Numbered from the stretch's first letter, positions 18,049 to 28,009 are shown. The stretch: 64,000 nucleotides of DNA from Antarcticimicrobium luteum (GCF_004358185.1 NZ_SMUV01000060.1:1-64000); one strand, 5' to 3'. The notes: a model not told the origin generated them from the sequence alone. A program made the numbers and translations.

Positions 18049-18977
18049 GCCTGCTGGCGGCGGCGGCGGCGCAGGGGCGCTGGCTGCTCATAGGGGGGCT
18101 GGCGCTGGGCATTCTGCTGCCGGGGCTTGCCACCCGGCTGGCCCCGACGATCGTGCCGGTGCTGGCGGTCATGCTTTGTATAGCGGCGCTGCGCGAGGGG
18201 CCGCGGGCGGCGCTGCCGCGCCGGACCGAGGCGCCCCGCGTGCTGGCCATCACGCTGATCCTGCAATGCCTGCTGCCGCTGGCGGCGGGCGGTCTGCTGT
18301 TCTGGGCCGGGCTACTGTCCGCGCCGCTGGCCACCGGGGTGGTTCTGGCGCTGGCCGCCGCACCCATCACCGGTGCGCCGGGGCTGGCGGTGATGTCGGG
18401 CGCGGATGCCGGCGCGGCGCTGCGTCAGCTGACCGTCGGCACCGCGCTGCTGCCGCTGACCGCGGCGCCTGTCTTTGCCCTGCTGCCGGTTTTTCCCGAT
18501 CCCTGGGCCATCGCCGCCGGGGCGCTGCGGCTGCTGGCGCTGGTGGGGCTGGCGGCGGGCCTCGCCGTGGCGTTGCGGGCCCTGATCCCGGCACTGACGC
18601 GCCCGGCGGCGCGCCCGGCCATGGACGGGCTGATGGCGCTGGCCATGGCGCTGGTGGTCATCGGGCTGATGTCGGCGATCGGACCGGCGGCGCGCGAGGC
18701 GCCGGGGCGGTTGCTGCTGGTGCTGGCGCTGGCCACTGCGCTGCATCTGGGCCAGACGATGGGGAGCTGGTACGCGGCGCGGCCCGCCATGCCGGGGGCG
18801 GAGGCGCGCGCGGTCGCCATCGTCGCGGGCAACCGAAATCTGGCGCTGTTCCTGGCGGCGGTGCCGCCCGAGACCGCCGGCGCGCTCATGGTCTTCGTGG
18901 GCTGTTATCAGATCCCGATGTATCTGACGCCGATGGTGCTGCCGCGCTTGACCGGGGCGCCGCGCGCCGGGGGCTGA
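18045..18977 (+). CDS. BASS-like (bile acid:Na+ symporter fold) membrane transporter
   Basis: A 310-residue, very hydrophobic protein with about nine or ten membrane segments and an inverted-repeat layout typical of the BASS/arsenite carrier superfamily. GAPGLAVMSGADAGAALRQL sits at the position of the first discontinuous helix, and AGNRNLALFLAAVP at the second. The start is GTG overlapping the regulator stop. Being in the TRAP operon, it could export a product or take up a second substrate. The exact family is not certain. Confidence 0.65.
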   Translation: MSLLAAAAAQGRWLLIGGLALGILLPGLATRLAPTIVPVLAVMLCIAALREGPRAALPRRTEAPRVLAITLILQCLLPLAAGGLLFWAGLLSAPLATGVVLALAAAPITGAPGLAVMSGADAGAALRQLTVGTALLPLTAAPVFALLPVFPDPWAIAAGALRLLALVGLAAGLAVALRALIPALTRPAARPAMDGLMALAMALVVIGLMSAIGPAAREAPGRLLLVLALATALHLGQTMGSWYAARPAMPGAEARAVAIVAGNRNLALFLAAVPPETAGALMVFVGCYQIPMYLTPMVLPRLTGAPRAGG

Positions 18978-19033
18978 ACAGGGGCCTGAACCGTGCCCTG
19001 AACCGGGGGCGGGCGCAGCGATCCCGCGTTTCG

Positions 19034-19073
19034 AAAAAAAACGCCCGCGCCGGGCGACCGGGCGGGCGCTTTT
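19034..19073. terminator. Bidirectional terminator between the TRAP operon and ilvD
   Basis: CGCCCGC...GCGGGCG (19042-19069) is a strong stem flanked by an A8 run on the left and TTTT on the right. On the minus strand it is an intrinsic terminator with a T-tract for ilvD. On the plus strand it may serve the transporter operon. Confidence 0.7.
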
Positions 19074-19107
19074 GTGTCAAGGGGCGGGGCGGCCCGCCCG
19101 CGGCGGA

Positions 19108-20967
19108 TCAGCCGCGCTGTTTCGCCGATTGCACCTGGCTCACGTCGCGCACCGCGCCGCGCGCGGCCGAGGTGGTCAGCGCCGCATAGGCCTGCAGCGC
19201 GCCCGAGACCTTGCGCTTGCGCTGCTCGTCCGGCTGCCAGCCCTTTTCGTCGCGCGCGGCGCGGCGGTCGGCCAGCACCGCGTCGTCCACGGCCAGGTGG
19301 ATCTTGCGGTTCGGAATGTCGATCTCGATCAGATCACCCTCTTCCACCAGTCCGATGGCGCCGCCCTCGGCCGCCTCGGGCGAGACATGGCCGATCGACA
19401 GCCCCGAGGAGCCGCCGGAGAAGCGCCCGTCTGTCACCAGCGCGCAGTCTTTGCCCAGCCCCTTCGACTTCAGGTAGGAGGTCGGGTAGAGCATTTCCTG
19501 CATGCCCGGGCCGCCGCGCGGACCCTCGTAGCGGATCAGCACGATGTCGCCCTTGTGCACCTTGCCGGTCAGGATGGCCGAGACTGCGCTGTCCTGACTT
19601 TCAAAGATCCGCGCCGGGCCGGAGAAGGTGAGGATCGACTCGTCGACGCCGGCCGTCTTCACGATGCAGCCATCCTCGGCGAGGTTGCCATAGAGCACCG
19701 CCAACCCGCCGTCCTTGGAAAAGGCATGGTCGGCATCGCGGATCACGCCGCCGGCGCGATCGAGGTCCAGCGTGTCATAACGGCGCGACTGCGAAAAGGC
19801 GACCTCGGTCCGCACGCCGCCGGGGGCGGCGCGGAAGAAGTCGTGCACGGTTTCCGAATTGGTCCGCGCCACGTCCCAGCGGTCGAGCGCATGGGCGAGG
19901 CTCTCGGCATGGACCGAGCCGACCGAGGTGTCCAGCAGCCCGGCGCGATCAAGCTCACCCAGGATCGCCATGATGCCCCCCGCACGGTGGACGTCCTCCA
20001 TATGCACGTCGTTCTTGGCCGGCGCGACCTTGCACAGGACCGGTACGTGGCGCGACAGCCGGTCGATGCGGGCCATGTCGAAATCGACCTCGCCCTCATG
20101 CGCGGCGGCCAGCAGGTGCAGCACGGTATTGGTCGAGCCGCCCATGGCGATGTCCAGCGTCATCGCGTTGTCAAAGGCCGCAACCGTGGCGATGGAGCGC
20201 GGCAGAACCGATGCGTCGTCCTGCTCGTAATAGCGCCGCGCCAGGTCGACGATCAGGTGGCCGGCCTCGATGAACAGGCGCTGTCGGTCGCCGTGGGTGG
20301 CCAGCGCCGAGCCGTTGCCCGGCAGCGACAGGCCCAGCGCCTCGGTCAGGCAGTTCATCGAGTTGGCGGTGAACATGCCCGAGCACGACCCGCAGGTCGG
20401 GCAGGCGGCCTGTTCGATGGCCTCGACCTGTTCGTCGGAATAGCTGTCGTCGGCCGCCGCGACCATCGCGTCGACCAGATCCAGCGCGGTTTCCTTGCCG
20501 TCCCAGACCACCTTGCCGGCCTCCATCGGGCCGCCGGAGACAAAGACGCAGGGAATGTTCAGCCGCATCGCGGCCATCAGCATGCCCGGCGTGATCTTGT
20601 CGCAGTTCGAGATGCAGACCATGGCGTCGGCGCAATGGGCGTTGACCATGTATTCGACGCTGTCGGCGATGATCTCGCGCGAGGGCAGCGAATAGAGCAT
20701 GCCGTCATGGCCCATGGCGATGCCGTCATCGACCGCGATGGTGTTGAATTCCTTGGCCACGCCGCCGGCCTTTTCGACCTCGCGCGCGACCATCTGGCCC
20801 AGATCCTTCAGGTGCACGTGACCGGGTACGAACTGGGTGAAACTGTTGACGATGGCGATGATCGGCTTGCCGAAATCGCCATCCTTCATGCCTGTGGCGC
20901 GCCACAGGCCGCGGGCACCCGCCATGTTGCGGCCGTGGGTACTGGTCCTCGAACGATATCTGGGCAT
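19108..20967 (-). CDS. ilvD: Dihydroxy-acid dehydratase
   Basis: A 619-residue protein of the expected length. It dehydrates 2,3-dihydroxy-isovalerate and 2,3-dihydroxy-3-methylvalerate in valine and isoleucine synthesis. Cluster-ligand Cys occur in [13 protein letters not shown] and [17 protein letters not shown], and [10 protein letters not shown] is a further family motif. These indicate the Fe-S cluster and Mg site. The start [20 protein letters not shown] is the normal N-terminus. Divergent from a LysR gene, with 101 bp between, so regulation by that protein is plausible. Confidence 0.95.
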   Translation of the reverse strand: MPRYRSRTSTHGRNMAGARGLWRATGMKDGDFGKPIIAIVNSFTQFVPGHVHLKDLGQMVAREVEKAGGVAKEFNTIAVDDGIAMGHDGMLYSLPSREIIADSVEYMVNAHCADAMVCISNCDKITPGMLMAAMRLNIPCVFVSGGPMEAGKVVWDGKETALDLVDAMVAAADDSYSDEQVEAIEQAACPTCGSCSGMFTANSMNCLTEALGLSLPGNGSALATHGDRQRLFIEAGHLIVDLARRYYEQDDASVLPRSIATVAAFDNAMTLDIAMGGSTNTVLHLLAAAHEGEVDFDMARIDRLSRHVPVLCKVAPAKNDVHMEDVHRAGGIMAILGELDRAGLLDTSVGSVHAESLAHALDRWDVARTNSETVHDFFRAAPGGVRTEVAFSQSRRYDTLDLDRAGGVIRDADHAFSKDGGLAVLYGNLAEDGCIVKTAGVDESILTFSGPARIFESQDSAVSAILTGKVHKGDIVLIRYEGPRGGPGMQEMLYPTSYLKSKGLGKDCALVTDGRFSGGSSGLSIGHVSPEAAEGGAIGLVEEGDLIEIDIPNRKIHLAVDDAVLADRRAARDEKGWQPDEQRKRKVSGALQAYAALTTSAARGAVRDVSQVQSAKQRG

Positions 20968-21068
20968 CGAACCCTCCCTGAATGACTGTCCGGCGCAATC
21001 TATCCACCTCCCAACGAAGAGTGAAATATATTATTGTGCCTCCATTGGGTCATTGGGAATATGAAAGA

Positions 21069-22007
21069 ATGGATGTTCGTCACCTCAGGCATTTCGTCGC
21101 CGTGGCCGAGACGCTACATTTCGGGCGCGCCGCCGTCCGGCTGGGCATGACACAGCCGCCGCTGAGCCAGTCGATCCGCGCGCTGGAGCGCGCGTTGGGG
21201 GCGCCGCTGTTCGAACGCACCCGGCGCAGCGTGGCGCTGACGCCCTTCGGCGCGCAGTGGCTGCCGCATGTGCGCGAGGCCCTCGACGGGGTGGCCGCCC
21301 TCGGCGACATCGCCGAGCGGATTCGCAAGGGGCACGCCGGGCGGCTTGAGCTGTCCTTTGTCAGCACCGCCGACTACAGCCTTCTGCCGACGCTGGTGCA
21401 CGGGTTCCGCCAGCTTTATCCCGAGGTCGAGCTGGCCCTGACCGAGGCGACCAGCGATATGCAGATCGCGGCGCTGACCGAAGGCCATGGCCATGTCGGC
21501 ATCGTCATCCCCGATGCCCGCACGCCGCTGCCGGCGCTCTTCGCCTATCGCAGGCTGGTCTGCGAGCCGCTGATCGCCGCGGTTCCAGAAAGCTGGATTG
21601 CCGAGGGGCGCCTGAGAACGATCGACGGCCAGCTGCCGCCCGATGCGGTGATCTCCTCGCCGCTGGTGGTGTTTCCGCGCCAGGCGGCGCCGTCGTTCTA
21701 TGACCTGGTCACCGGCTATTACGCGGCCTGCGGCGGCACCGCCCATGTGGTGCAGAACGCGATCCAGATGCAGACCATCATCAGCCTGGTCTCGGCGGGG
21801 ATGGGGATCGCGCTGGTCCCCGCCTCGCTGCGCCATCTGGCGCGCTCGGGGGTGCGTTATCTGGACCTGGCGGGCGCGGCGCCGCAGCTGGAGACCGGGA
21901 TCATCTGGCGGCGCGAGGACCGGACCCCGACGCTGGCCAATTTCCTGACCATGGTCGAAACCGTGACAGGGCACGCCGCGCCGCCGCCGGAGGGGAACAG
22001 CCGCTGA
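21069..22007 (+). CDS. LysR-family transcriptional regulator
   Basis: 312 residues from ATG 21069 (MDVRHLRHFVAVAETLHFGR). An N-terminal helix-turn-helix (AAVRLGMTQPPLSQSIRALE) is followed by a periplasmic-binding-like effector domain from about residue 90 to 295. The reading frame is open further upstream, but the family N-terminus fixes this start. It is divergent from ilvD. In the gap, CATTGGG occurs twice in tandem just before the start. The effector is unknown. Confidence 0.85.
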   Translation: MDVRHLRHFVAVAETLHFGRAAVRLGMTQPPLSQSIRALERALGAPLFERTRRSVALTPFGAQWLPHVREALDGVAALGDIAERIRKGHAGRLELSFVSTADYSLLPTLVHGFRQLYPEVELALTEATSDMQIAALTEGHGHVGIVIPDARTPLPALFAYRRLVCEPLIAAVPESWIAEGRLRTIDGQLPPDAVISSPLVVFPRQAAPSFYDLVTGYYAACGGTAHVVQNAIQMQTIISLVSAGMGIALVPASLRHLARSGVRYLDLAGAAPQLETGIIWRREDRTPTLANFLTMVETVTGHAAPPPEGNSR

Positions 22008-22191
22008 AATCGCCGGGCCTGGCGCGGCCCTTTGCGGCCGGGCGCGCCCGATCATCCGCCGCGGCAGGGTGTCGGTACGTCACGTCAAATCCGCGTGATC
22101 CCGGTCTTGTATGGGGCAGGAGAAGGGTTAGGTGCGGCGCTCAGAGAAGAGGGCCTATGCGACATCGTCTTGGAACAGGAGACCACCCTAA

Positions 22192-23301
22192 ATGACCGAA
22201 ATTCTTCGCGCGACAGCCGCCGCAGCCCTTATGGCCGCCGGTGCGGTCGGCCCGGCACTGGCTGGCCCGACCTATGAGAACGCCTCGGGCGGCAGCTTTA
22301 CCTTCTATGGTCAGTTCAACCCGTCCTACCTGTCGGTCGACGACGGCGTGAACAGCCACAACGAGATCGTCGACAACGTGAACTCGAACAGCCGTGTGGG
22401 TTTTTACCTGCGCCAGCCCGTTGGCGCGTCGAAATTCCAGTTCCGCTTTGAAACCGGCTTTGGTTTCAAATCGTCGAGCGCGGTTGGCCAGACCAGCACG
22501 CCCAAGAACGTCAACTGGGACCGCACTGATCTGCGGCATGTGGATTTCAGCCTGTCCGGGGCCTACGGCACGATTTCGGCCGGTCAGGGCAGCATGGCCA
22601 GCGACGGGATCGGCACCTCAGATCTGTCTGGCACGACGGTGGTGATGGGCGAGTCGATCGTCTACGCGGGCGGCGGCTATCAGCTGACCACCAGCGCCGG
22701 CGCTCTCTCGGGCATCAAGCTCAGTGATGCCTTTGCCAGCTTTGACGGCGGCCGCAAAGGGCGCATCCGATACGACTCGCCGGACTGGAACGGGTTCGTC
22801 CTGTCGACCTCCTACGGCACCGAGGTGCTGAAAGCGGGCGTTGACGACGATTACTACGATGTCACGCTGCGCTATGGCAAAGACTTCGGCGATCTGAAAC
22901 TGGAAAGCGCGCTGGGCGTGGCCTGGACCGACAAGGCGACCGGCACCGACACCCGCGATACCGTCGCCTCGGTCGCGCTGGAACATACCTCCGGCCTGAA
23001 TGGCGTTCTGTCCTATGGCGCGCGGGACACCTCGGGCGATTACTATTACGCCAAGCTCGGCTACAAGATGAACGTTCTGTCGATCGGCGCGACGGCGGTG
23101 TCGGCGGACTACTACAGCGGCGATGACCTGGTCAGCGCCGGCTCGGACTCCGAATCCTGGGGCGTGGGCGTGGTGCAGAAGATCGACGCCTACAACGTCG
23201 AGGCCTACGCCAGCTATCGCGACCTGAGCTTCTCGGACACCTCGGGCACCACCTACAACGATGCCAGCGCCGTGTTGTTCGGCGCGCGCTGGAAATTCTG
23301 A
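22192..23301 (+). CDS. Outer membrane porin
   Basis: A 369-residue protein with a signal peptide (about residues 1-24, ending GPALA before [10 protein letters not shown]). The rest is a beta-barrel pattern of alternating hydrophobic and polar strands, closing with ARWKF, whose C-terminal Phe is the outer membrane assembly signal. It resembles general porins of Rhodobacteraceae. An intrinsic terminator follows. The selectivity of the pore cannot be told from the sequence. Confidence 0.85.
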   Translation: MTEILRATAAAALMAAGAVGPALAGPTYENASGGSFTFYGQFNPSYLSVDDGVNSHNEIVDNVNSNSRVGFYLRQPVGASKFQFRFETGFGFKSSSAVGQTSTPKNVNWDRTDLRHVDFSLSGAYGTISAGQGSMASDGIGTSDLSGTTVVMGESIVYAGGGYQLTTSAGALSGIKLSDAFASFDGGRKGRIRYDSPDWNGFVLSTSYGTEVLKAGVDDDYYDVTLRYGKDFGDLKLESALGVAWTDKATGTDTRDTVASVALEHTSGLNGVLSYGARDTSGDYYYAKLGYKMNVLSIGATAVSADYYSGDDLVSAGSDSESWGVGVVQKIDAYNVEAYASYRDLSFSDTSGTTYNDASAVLFGARWKF

Positions 23302-23337
23302 TCCGGCCATTGTCGCTGGCCATTGTCGCCGGCCGGG

Positions 23338-23372
23338 GGGCCCGTCGCGGATCGCGGCGGGCCCTTTGTTTT
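23338..23372 (+). terminator. Intrinsic terminator of the porin gene
   Basis: GGGCCCGTCGCGG pairs with GCGGCGGGCCC, followed by TTTGTTTT. Just before it (23306-23333) the segment CCATTGTCGC-GGCC occurs twice in tandem. Confidence 0.75.
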
Positions 23373-23503
23373 GGCCGTTTCGCCGCCGGTTTTGCCGCCC
23401 GGGCTCGCAATCGCCCTTGCGCAGCCGGGCGGGGGCAAATAGAAGGCCACAAATTTGCTGCGCGCGCGGCTTTCGTGCGCCTTCGACTCTATGGGGAATA
23501 CTG

Positions 23504-24838
23504 ATGCAGGTCACCGAAACGCTGAACGAGGGTCTGAAACGCGCCTACAAGCTTATGCTGACGGCGCAGGAGCTGGACGACAAGGTCAACGAGAAACTGG
23601 CCGAAGCCCAGCCCGAGATCGAGATGAAGGGCTTTCGCAAGGGCAAGGTGCCGATGGCGCTGCTGAAAAAGCAGTTCGGCCCGCGCCTGATGGGCGAGGC
23701 GATGCAGGAAACCATCGACGGCGCCATGAACAAGCATTTCGAGGACAGCGGCGACCGCCCGGCGCTCCAGCCCGAGGTCAAGATGACCAACGAGGACTGG
23801 AAAGAGGGCGACGACGTTCATGTCGAGATGGCCTATGAAAAGCTGCCCGAGATCCCCGAGGTCGACCTGGCCTCGATCAGCCTGGAGCGCATGGTCGTCA
23901 AGGCCGACGACGCCGCCGTCGACGAGGCGCTGGCCAGCCTGGCCGAGACCGCGCAGGATTTCAAAGACCGCAAGAAGGGCTCCAAGGCCAAAGACGGCGA
24001 CCAGGTGGTGTTCGACTTCCTCGGCAAGGTCGATGGCGAACCCTTCGAGGGCGGCTCGGCCGAGGACTATCCGCTGGTGCTGGGCTCTGGCCAGTTCATC
24101 CCCGGGTTCGAAGAGCAGCTGGCCGGCGTCAAGGCCGGTGAGGAAAAGGACGTCACCGTCACTTTCCCCGAGGAATACCAGGCCGAGCATCTGGCCGGCA
24201 AAGAGGCTGTGTTCTCCTGCACCATCAAAGAGGTGAAGGAACCCGTCGCGGCCGAGATCGACGACGAGCTGGCCAAGAAATTCGGCGCCGAGGATCTCGC
24301 CGCGCTGAAGGGGCAGATCGGCGAGCGTCTGGAGGCTGAATATGCCGGTGCCGCCCGCGCCGTGCTCAAGCGTGGTCTGCTGGACAAGCTGGACGAGATG
24401 GTCAAGTTCGACCTGCCGCCGAGCCTGGTCGAGGCCGAGGCCAAGCAGATCGCGCATCAGCTGTGGCACGAGGAGCACCCGGAGGTGCACGACCACAACC
24501 ACGACGGAATCGAGCCGACCGAAGAGCACACCAAACTGGCCGAGCGCCGGGTGCGTCTGGGCCTGCTTCTGGCCGAACTGGGCCAGAAGGCCGAAGTGCA
24601 GGTCACCGATGCCGAGATGACCCAGGCGATCATGAACCAGGCCCGCCAGTACCCGGGCCAGGAACGCCAGTTCTTTGAATTCGTGCAGCAGAACCAGCAG
24701 ATGCAACAGCAGCTGCGCGCGCCGATCTTCGAGGACAAGGTCGTCGATTACGTTTGCGAACTGGCTCAGGTCAGCGAGAAAGAGATCTCCAAGGACGAGC
24801 TGCAAAAGGCCGTTGAAGAGATGGAAAACGACGACTGA
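23504..24838 (+). CDS. tig: Trigger factor (ribosome-associated chaperone and prolyl isomerase)
   Basis: 444 residues from ATG 23504, the usual length. Domains in order are the N-terminal ribosome-binding domain (about 1-150, with [17 protein letters not shown] as the ribosome-contact signature), an FKBP-type isomerase domain (about 160-245, [17 protein letters not shown] and [14 protein letters not shown]), and a helical C-terminal substrate-binding part. It binds nascent chains at the tunnel exit. A His-rich [13 protein letters not shown] insert near residue 325 is a small peculiarity. A perfect terminator follows. Confidence 0.95.
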   Translation: MQVTETLNEGLKRAYKLMLTAQELDDKVNEKLAEAQPEIEMKGFRKGKVPMALLKKQFGPRLMGEAMQETIDGAMNKHFEDSGDRPALQPEVKMTNEDWKEGDDVHVEMAYEKLPEIPEVDLASISLERMVVKADDAAVDEALASLAETAQDFKDRKKGSKAKDGDQVVFDFLGKVDGEPFEGGSAEDYPLVLGSGQFIPGFEEQLAGVKAGEEKDVTVTFPEEYQAEHLAGKEAVFSCTIKEVKEPVAAEIDDELAKKFGAEDLAALKGQIGERLEAEYAGAARAVLKRGLLDKLDEMVKFDLPPSLVEAEAKQIAHQLWHEEHPEVHDHNHDGIEPTEEHTKLAERRVRLGLLLAELGQKAEVQVTDAEMTQAIMNQARQYPGQERQFFEFVQQNQQMQQQLRAPIFEDKVVDYVCELAQVSEKEISKDELQKAVEEMENDD

Positions 24839-24863
24839 TCCGTTTCACCAAGGTGAAATGCAG

Positions 24864-24892
24864 CGGGCCGCCCAGTGGGCGGCCCGTATTCG
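24864..24892 (+). terminator. Intrinsic terminator after tig
   Basis: CGGGCCGCCC-AGT-GGGCGGCCCG is a perfect 10-bp stem followed by TATTCGTTT. The T-tract is weak, but the position directly after tig supports the call. Confidence 0.65.
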
Positions 24893-24931
24893 TTTCCGGG
24901 ATGGGCGCGCGGCGCCGCGCCGCAGCCGGCG

Positions 24932-24972
24932 CAAACGAACGGGCCGCCCCGAATCCCCCGGGACGGCCCATC
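24932..24972 (-). terminator. Terminator-like hairpin after luxI
   Basis: On the minus strand, GGGCCGTCCC and GGGGCGGCCC pair, followed by GTTCGTTTG. It lies about 20-60 bases downstream of the luxI stop. Confidence 0.5.
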
Positions 24973-24992
24973 TTCCCGAGGCCTGGCCAAGC

Positions 24993-25925
24993 CTAGTTGA
25001 CGCTGGCCAGGCTCATCTGCCGTGAGTGGCGGGGGGAGGGGTGAAGCACACTGTCGAGTTCGGCCGCCGAGGCCGTGCCGAACCGGTCCGCGAGCATCTC
25101 GATCAGGGCCAGGGCGGCGTCGACATCCGCCTGGTCCCGTGCCCCGTGGAGTTGCTCATAACAGTATTGCTGAAGCGTCGCCCTGAGCGCGGCGGGAGCG
25201 GCCGCGTCGCTGCCTGCCGCCGCCTGCGGGAACAGGTGGCTGACCCCGGCCGGGGCCTCCTTCTGTTTCCGGTTGCGGTTGAACAGCGCCAGCGCCTCGT
25301 CCTCGGACAGGAACACGTCATGGTCGATCCCGGCAAAGGCGCGGATGGCGTCAATACGCGCATCCGAGCAGTCCATAAGCGCCGCCATCGCCGTCACCTT
25401 GCCCATCGGCTTGGGGGTGCCGAGATAGTCATAGGGCGCGTTGGCCGAGCGTTTCATCACCCGGTTCATCACCGGATCGATCACCGCCACGGCGTCCAGC
25501 ACCCCGGCCTCGCGGGCATATTCAAAGGCACCGAGCATCACCTCGGACGTGACATAAGAGATCGAGTTGCGGGTCTTGCCGCCGGCCAGCTTTCTGGTGT
25601 CGACGCAAAACCGCGTCGCTTCCCAGATCTGCGAACTGCGCAGCGGCGGTTCCCCATCGAGAAGGGTGTGAAACACGTCGGCCAGCATGTGCGGGCCGGT
25701 GGTCTGCAACAGTCGCATGCAGCCGACGACATCGCCGTCCTCGTCCAGACACACCACGTGTGCCGGGTCGAGATCGTCGAAGGCGTCGATCTCCTTGCCG
25801 TTGCGGACCGTGACCTCCCAGCCGAGCCGGTCCTGAAAGACCCGAGCGCGGAGCTTGTACATTTCGTCCAGGATCTTTCCGAACCTGTGTCGATTGAGTG
25901 CGTCGATTACGATAATCATGGTCAT
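24993..25925 (-). CDS. luxI: Acyl-homoserine lactone synthase with long C-terminal extension
   Basis: 310 residues, while LuxI enzymes are usually about 190-230. All conserved synthase residues are visible: Arg26, Phe30, Trp36, Asp47, Asp50, Arg71, Phe85, Glu102 and Arg105 (in RARVF, GW, EIDAFDDLD, GCMRLL, WEATRF). It makes an AHL signal from S-adenosylmethionine and an acyl donor; acyl length cannot be told. Residues about 205-310 are an extra alanine-rich helical region not needed for catalysis in the family. It lies downstream of and co-directional with a luxR gene (138 bp gap). A start at the second Met, two codons later, is also possible. Confidence 0.92.
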   Translation of the reverse strand: MTMIIVIDALNRHRFGKILDEMYKLRARVFQDRLGWEVTVRNGKEIDAFDDLDPAHVVCLDEDGDVVGCMRLLQTTGPHMLADVFHTLLDGEPPLRSSQIWEATRFCVDTRKLAGGKTRNSISYVTSEVMLGAFEYAREAGVLDAVAVIDPVMNRVMKRSANAPYDYLGTPKPMGKVTAMAALMDCSDARIDAIRAFAGIDHDVFLSEDEALALFNRNRKQKEAPAGVSHLFPQAAAGSDAAAPAALRATLQQYCYEQLHGARDQADVDAALALIEMLADRFGTASAAELDSVLHPSPRHSRQMSLASVN

Positions 25926-25954
25926 CCCCTACCAGCCGTGATGTTCACATATCG

Positions 25955-25973
25955 TTATCCACGATAGCGGTAA
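25955..25973 (-). promoter_or_regulatory. Imperfect dyad upstream of luxI (weak lux-box candidate)
   Basis: On the minus strand TTACCG-CTATCGT-GGATAA is an imperfect 19-bp dyad located about 30-48 bases before the luxI start. It does not match the classical lux-box closely, so the call rests on position. Confidence 0.25.
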
Positions 25974-26063
25974 TCGCCATTAGGGGTTTCCCGTAGTCGC
26001 GCGACGCGGACGGCCGTAGGAGGAATGGCATTGGTCGGAAGACAGGCGGGTGCCTTCGGCCGA

Positions 26064-26765
26064 TCAGCTGGGATGGATCAGCCCGAGGCCGATGGCGCGG
26101 CCGACCGCCTGCGCGGTGGTCAGCGCGCTGAGCTTCTGGCGACCCGATCGCAGGTGCACCTCGACCGTGCGATGCGAGATCGACAGGATATCGCCGATGT
26201 CCTGCTGGCTCTTGCCGGCGGCGACCCATTGCAGGATCTGCAATTCGCGTGCGGATAGAGCGGGACGCTGCAGCGCCTTGTGCAACACACCCGAGCGCAT
26301 CACGTTGTCATGCATGTGGACGGCGGCGAACTGCAGGTCGCCGACGACCTTTTTCTTCAGCAGGTTCCACTCGTGCGCGTCGCAATTCCGGGTGACGCTG
26401 AGCAGGCCGCATTCGCCGTAGGGGCCCCGTATCGGCACGGTCAGACCGCAGTTGGTGATGCCGAAGTCGCGCGCGTCGTTGAACACGGATTTGAAATGCG
26501 GGTGTTCGGTGAACCGGCCCCAGTCCACCGGCGCGATGCTGCGGGCGGACTGATAGAGGGTCGGGTCGACCCGGTGCATGCCGCGCTTGGCATAGTGCAG
26601 TTTCCACCTGTCGGGATAATTGGCGTAACCCTGCACGTCGCCGGTGATCGGATGCGTTGTGGCGTAAGAGGCGTATTCGAATTCGAGCGACTCGCAGAGG
26701 GTGTCCAGGAATGACATGAAATTGTCATCCGTATTGGGAACCGTGCTGAGATCGATCAGATTCAC
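26064..26765 (-). CDS. luxR: AHL-responsive LuxR-family regulator
   Basis: 233 residues, the standard length. The N-terminal autoinducer-binding domain (about 15-155) has the conserved Trp and Tyr of DRWKLHYAKRG, Asp-Pro of RVDPTLY, Trp of VDWGRF and Gly in ITNCGLTVP. The C-terminal GerE-type helix-turn-helix (about 170-228) contains SARELQILQWVAAGKSQQDI and SISHRTVEVHLRSG. It should bind the AHL made by the downstream luxI product and control target promoters. The GTA cluster 11 kb away is a possible target, because quorum sensing controls GTA in Rhodobacter capsulatus. Confidence 0.92.
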   Translation of the reverse strand: MNLIDLSTVPNTDDNFMSFLDTLCESLEFEYASYATTHPITGDVQGYANYPDRWKLHYAKRGMHRVDPTLYQSARSIAPVDWGRFTEHPHFKSVFNDARDFGITNCGLTVPIRGPYGECGLLSVTRNCDAHEWNLLKKKVVGDLQFAAVHMHDNVMRSGVLHKALQRPALSARELQILQWVAAGKSQQDIGDILSISHRTVEVHLRSGRQKLSALTTAQAVGRAIGLGLIHPS

Positions 26766-26800
26766 CTTCGGGTCTCCTCGGGGCCGGCCGCTGCTCCGCG

Positions 26801-27199
26801 TCAGGTTGCCATGCGCAGGTCTTGCGGCGGTGCCTCGGCCATGGACCTGACAATAGCCATGACCGCGCTGCGTTGCGAGCGGGGCAGTTGATGAAACAGC
26901 TCCATCATCTGGATTGCTTCCTGATCGGACAGGAAATTGAAACGTTCGCCCGGCTTCTCGTTAAGTCCCGCCTGCGCCGTTGCCGAGCGGATGCCTTCGA
27001 AGAAATACTCGATATCGACCCCCAGCTTTTCCGCCACTGCCCACAGCCGCGACGCACTGACCCGGTTCGCACCGGTTTCGTATTTCTGAATCTGTTGAAA
27101 TCTGACGCCAATCGCCTCGCCCAGTTCGGATTGGCTAATTCCCAGAGCGTAACGCCTTGCCCGGATACGACTACCTACCAATACGTCAATTTCGTTCAT
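26801..27199 (-). CDS. XRE-family helix-turn-helix regulator
   Basis: 132 residues. Residues about 8-65 are a Cro/CI-type helix-turn-helix (RIRARRYALGISQSELGEAI then RFQQIQKYETGANRVSASRL). The C-terminal part is helical (NFLSDQEAIQMMELFHQLP) and may oligomerise. Such proteins are common single regulators in Rhodobacteraceae. It lies 35 bp upstream of luxR in the same direction and could be part of the quorum-sensing unit. Target unknown. Confidence 0.85.
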   Translation of the reverse strand: MNEIDVLVGSRIRARRYALGISQSELGEAIGVRFQQIQKYETGANRVSASRLWAVAEKLGVDIEYFFEGIRSATAQAGLNEKPGERFNFLSDQEAIQMMELFHQLPRSQRSAVMAIVRSMAEAPPQDLRMAT

Positions 27200-27392
27200 A
27201 CATCACCTTCGGTTCCTGATACCATGTCCGGACCGGTGCAAAGCGCACGCGCAGTCCGGGAAACTGACGAGGCGGCACCACTTGAAAAAACTATAGGAAG
27301 TTTTGCCGCAAATCCGCCAGTGAGGCAAACGCAATCACCTGAAAGTTGTGTAATTCCCGCTGCCGTCGCACCTTGGCGCGATGGAATCCGGA

Positions 27393-27899
27393 TCAGATCA
27401 GCCCGGTCTCTTTCAACAGGCCGCGCCGCTTGGCCTCGTAATAATAGCCACGGGCGTACCAGCCGACCGCCTTGTCGAAACTGCCATCGGACACCAGCCA
27501 GGCGCCGCGCAGGTACTTCACGGCGTATTTCAGATTGGTCTCGGCATCCAGCAACCCGTTGGGACGACCGCTGTACCCCATGCCGCGCGCGGTCTTGGGG
27601 TGGATCTGCATCAGCCCGTAGTAGGGGCCGTTGCGGGCCGAGGGGCGGTGGGTGCTTTCGCGGATCACCACCCGCTGCACCAGCGCGCGGGGCACGTCGT
27701 AATGGTCGGCCCATTTGTTGATCTGGCGGCGCAACTCGGGGGTTTCATTGGGATAGAGCGTCGGCTCGCCGGGCGCGTTCCGGCTGGACCTGTGCACCCG
27801 ACCGCCGCAGGCGGCGAGCAACAGTGGTGCGGAGAGCAGCAACAGGGCGCGGCGGCGCGACAGGGCGGGCGGCGTCGGTGGGCTCGGGCGTGTGGTCAT
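27393..27899 (-). CDS. Lytic transglycosylase, lipoprotein, SLT domain
   Basis: 168 residues. An N-terminal twin-arginine-like stretch and hydrophobic segment end in LLLAAC, a lipobox, so the mature protein is lipid-anchored at Cys31. The SLT domain follows, with the catalytic Glu in VVIREST, then YYGLMQIHP and AETNLKYAVKYLRG. It cleaves the glycan strands of peptidoglycan. Small for the family but with the complete core. A lone gene. Confidence 0.85.
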   Translation of the reverse strand: MTTRPSPPTPPALSRRRALLLLSAPLLLAACGGRVHRSSRNAPGEPTLYPNETPELRRQINKWADHYDVPRALVQRVVIRESTHRPSARNGPYYGLMQIHPKTARGMGYSGRPNGLLDAETNLKYAVKYLRGAWLVSDGSFDKAVGWYARGYYYEAKRRGLLKETGLI

Positions 27900-28009
27900 C
27901 GGGCACCTTCAGATTGGACCCGCTCAGTTTAGCCGATCCGAAAGTCGGCAAGAAGCCCGCGGTCCGGAATGGGCGGCGGATTGCCGGGGCGGGAGGGCGC
28001 GGCGCCACG

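Noticed and set aside
19072-20985. A 637-codon plus-strand frame.
   Set aside because: Antisense to ilvD; no recognisable protein.
25926-26063. A classical lux box between luxR and luxI.
   Set aside because: No sequence close to the usual CTG-N10-CAG type dyad was found; only a weak imperfect dyad is listed, at low confidence.
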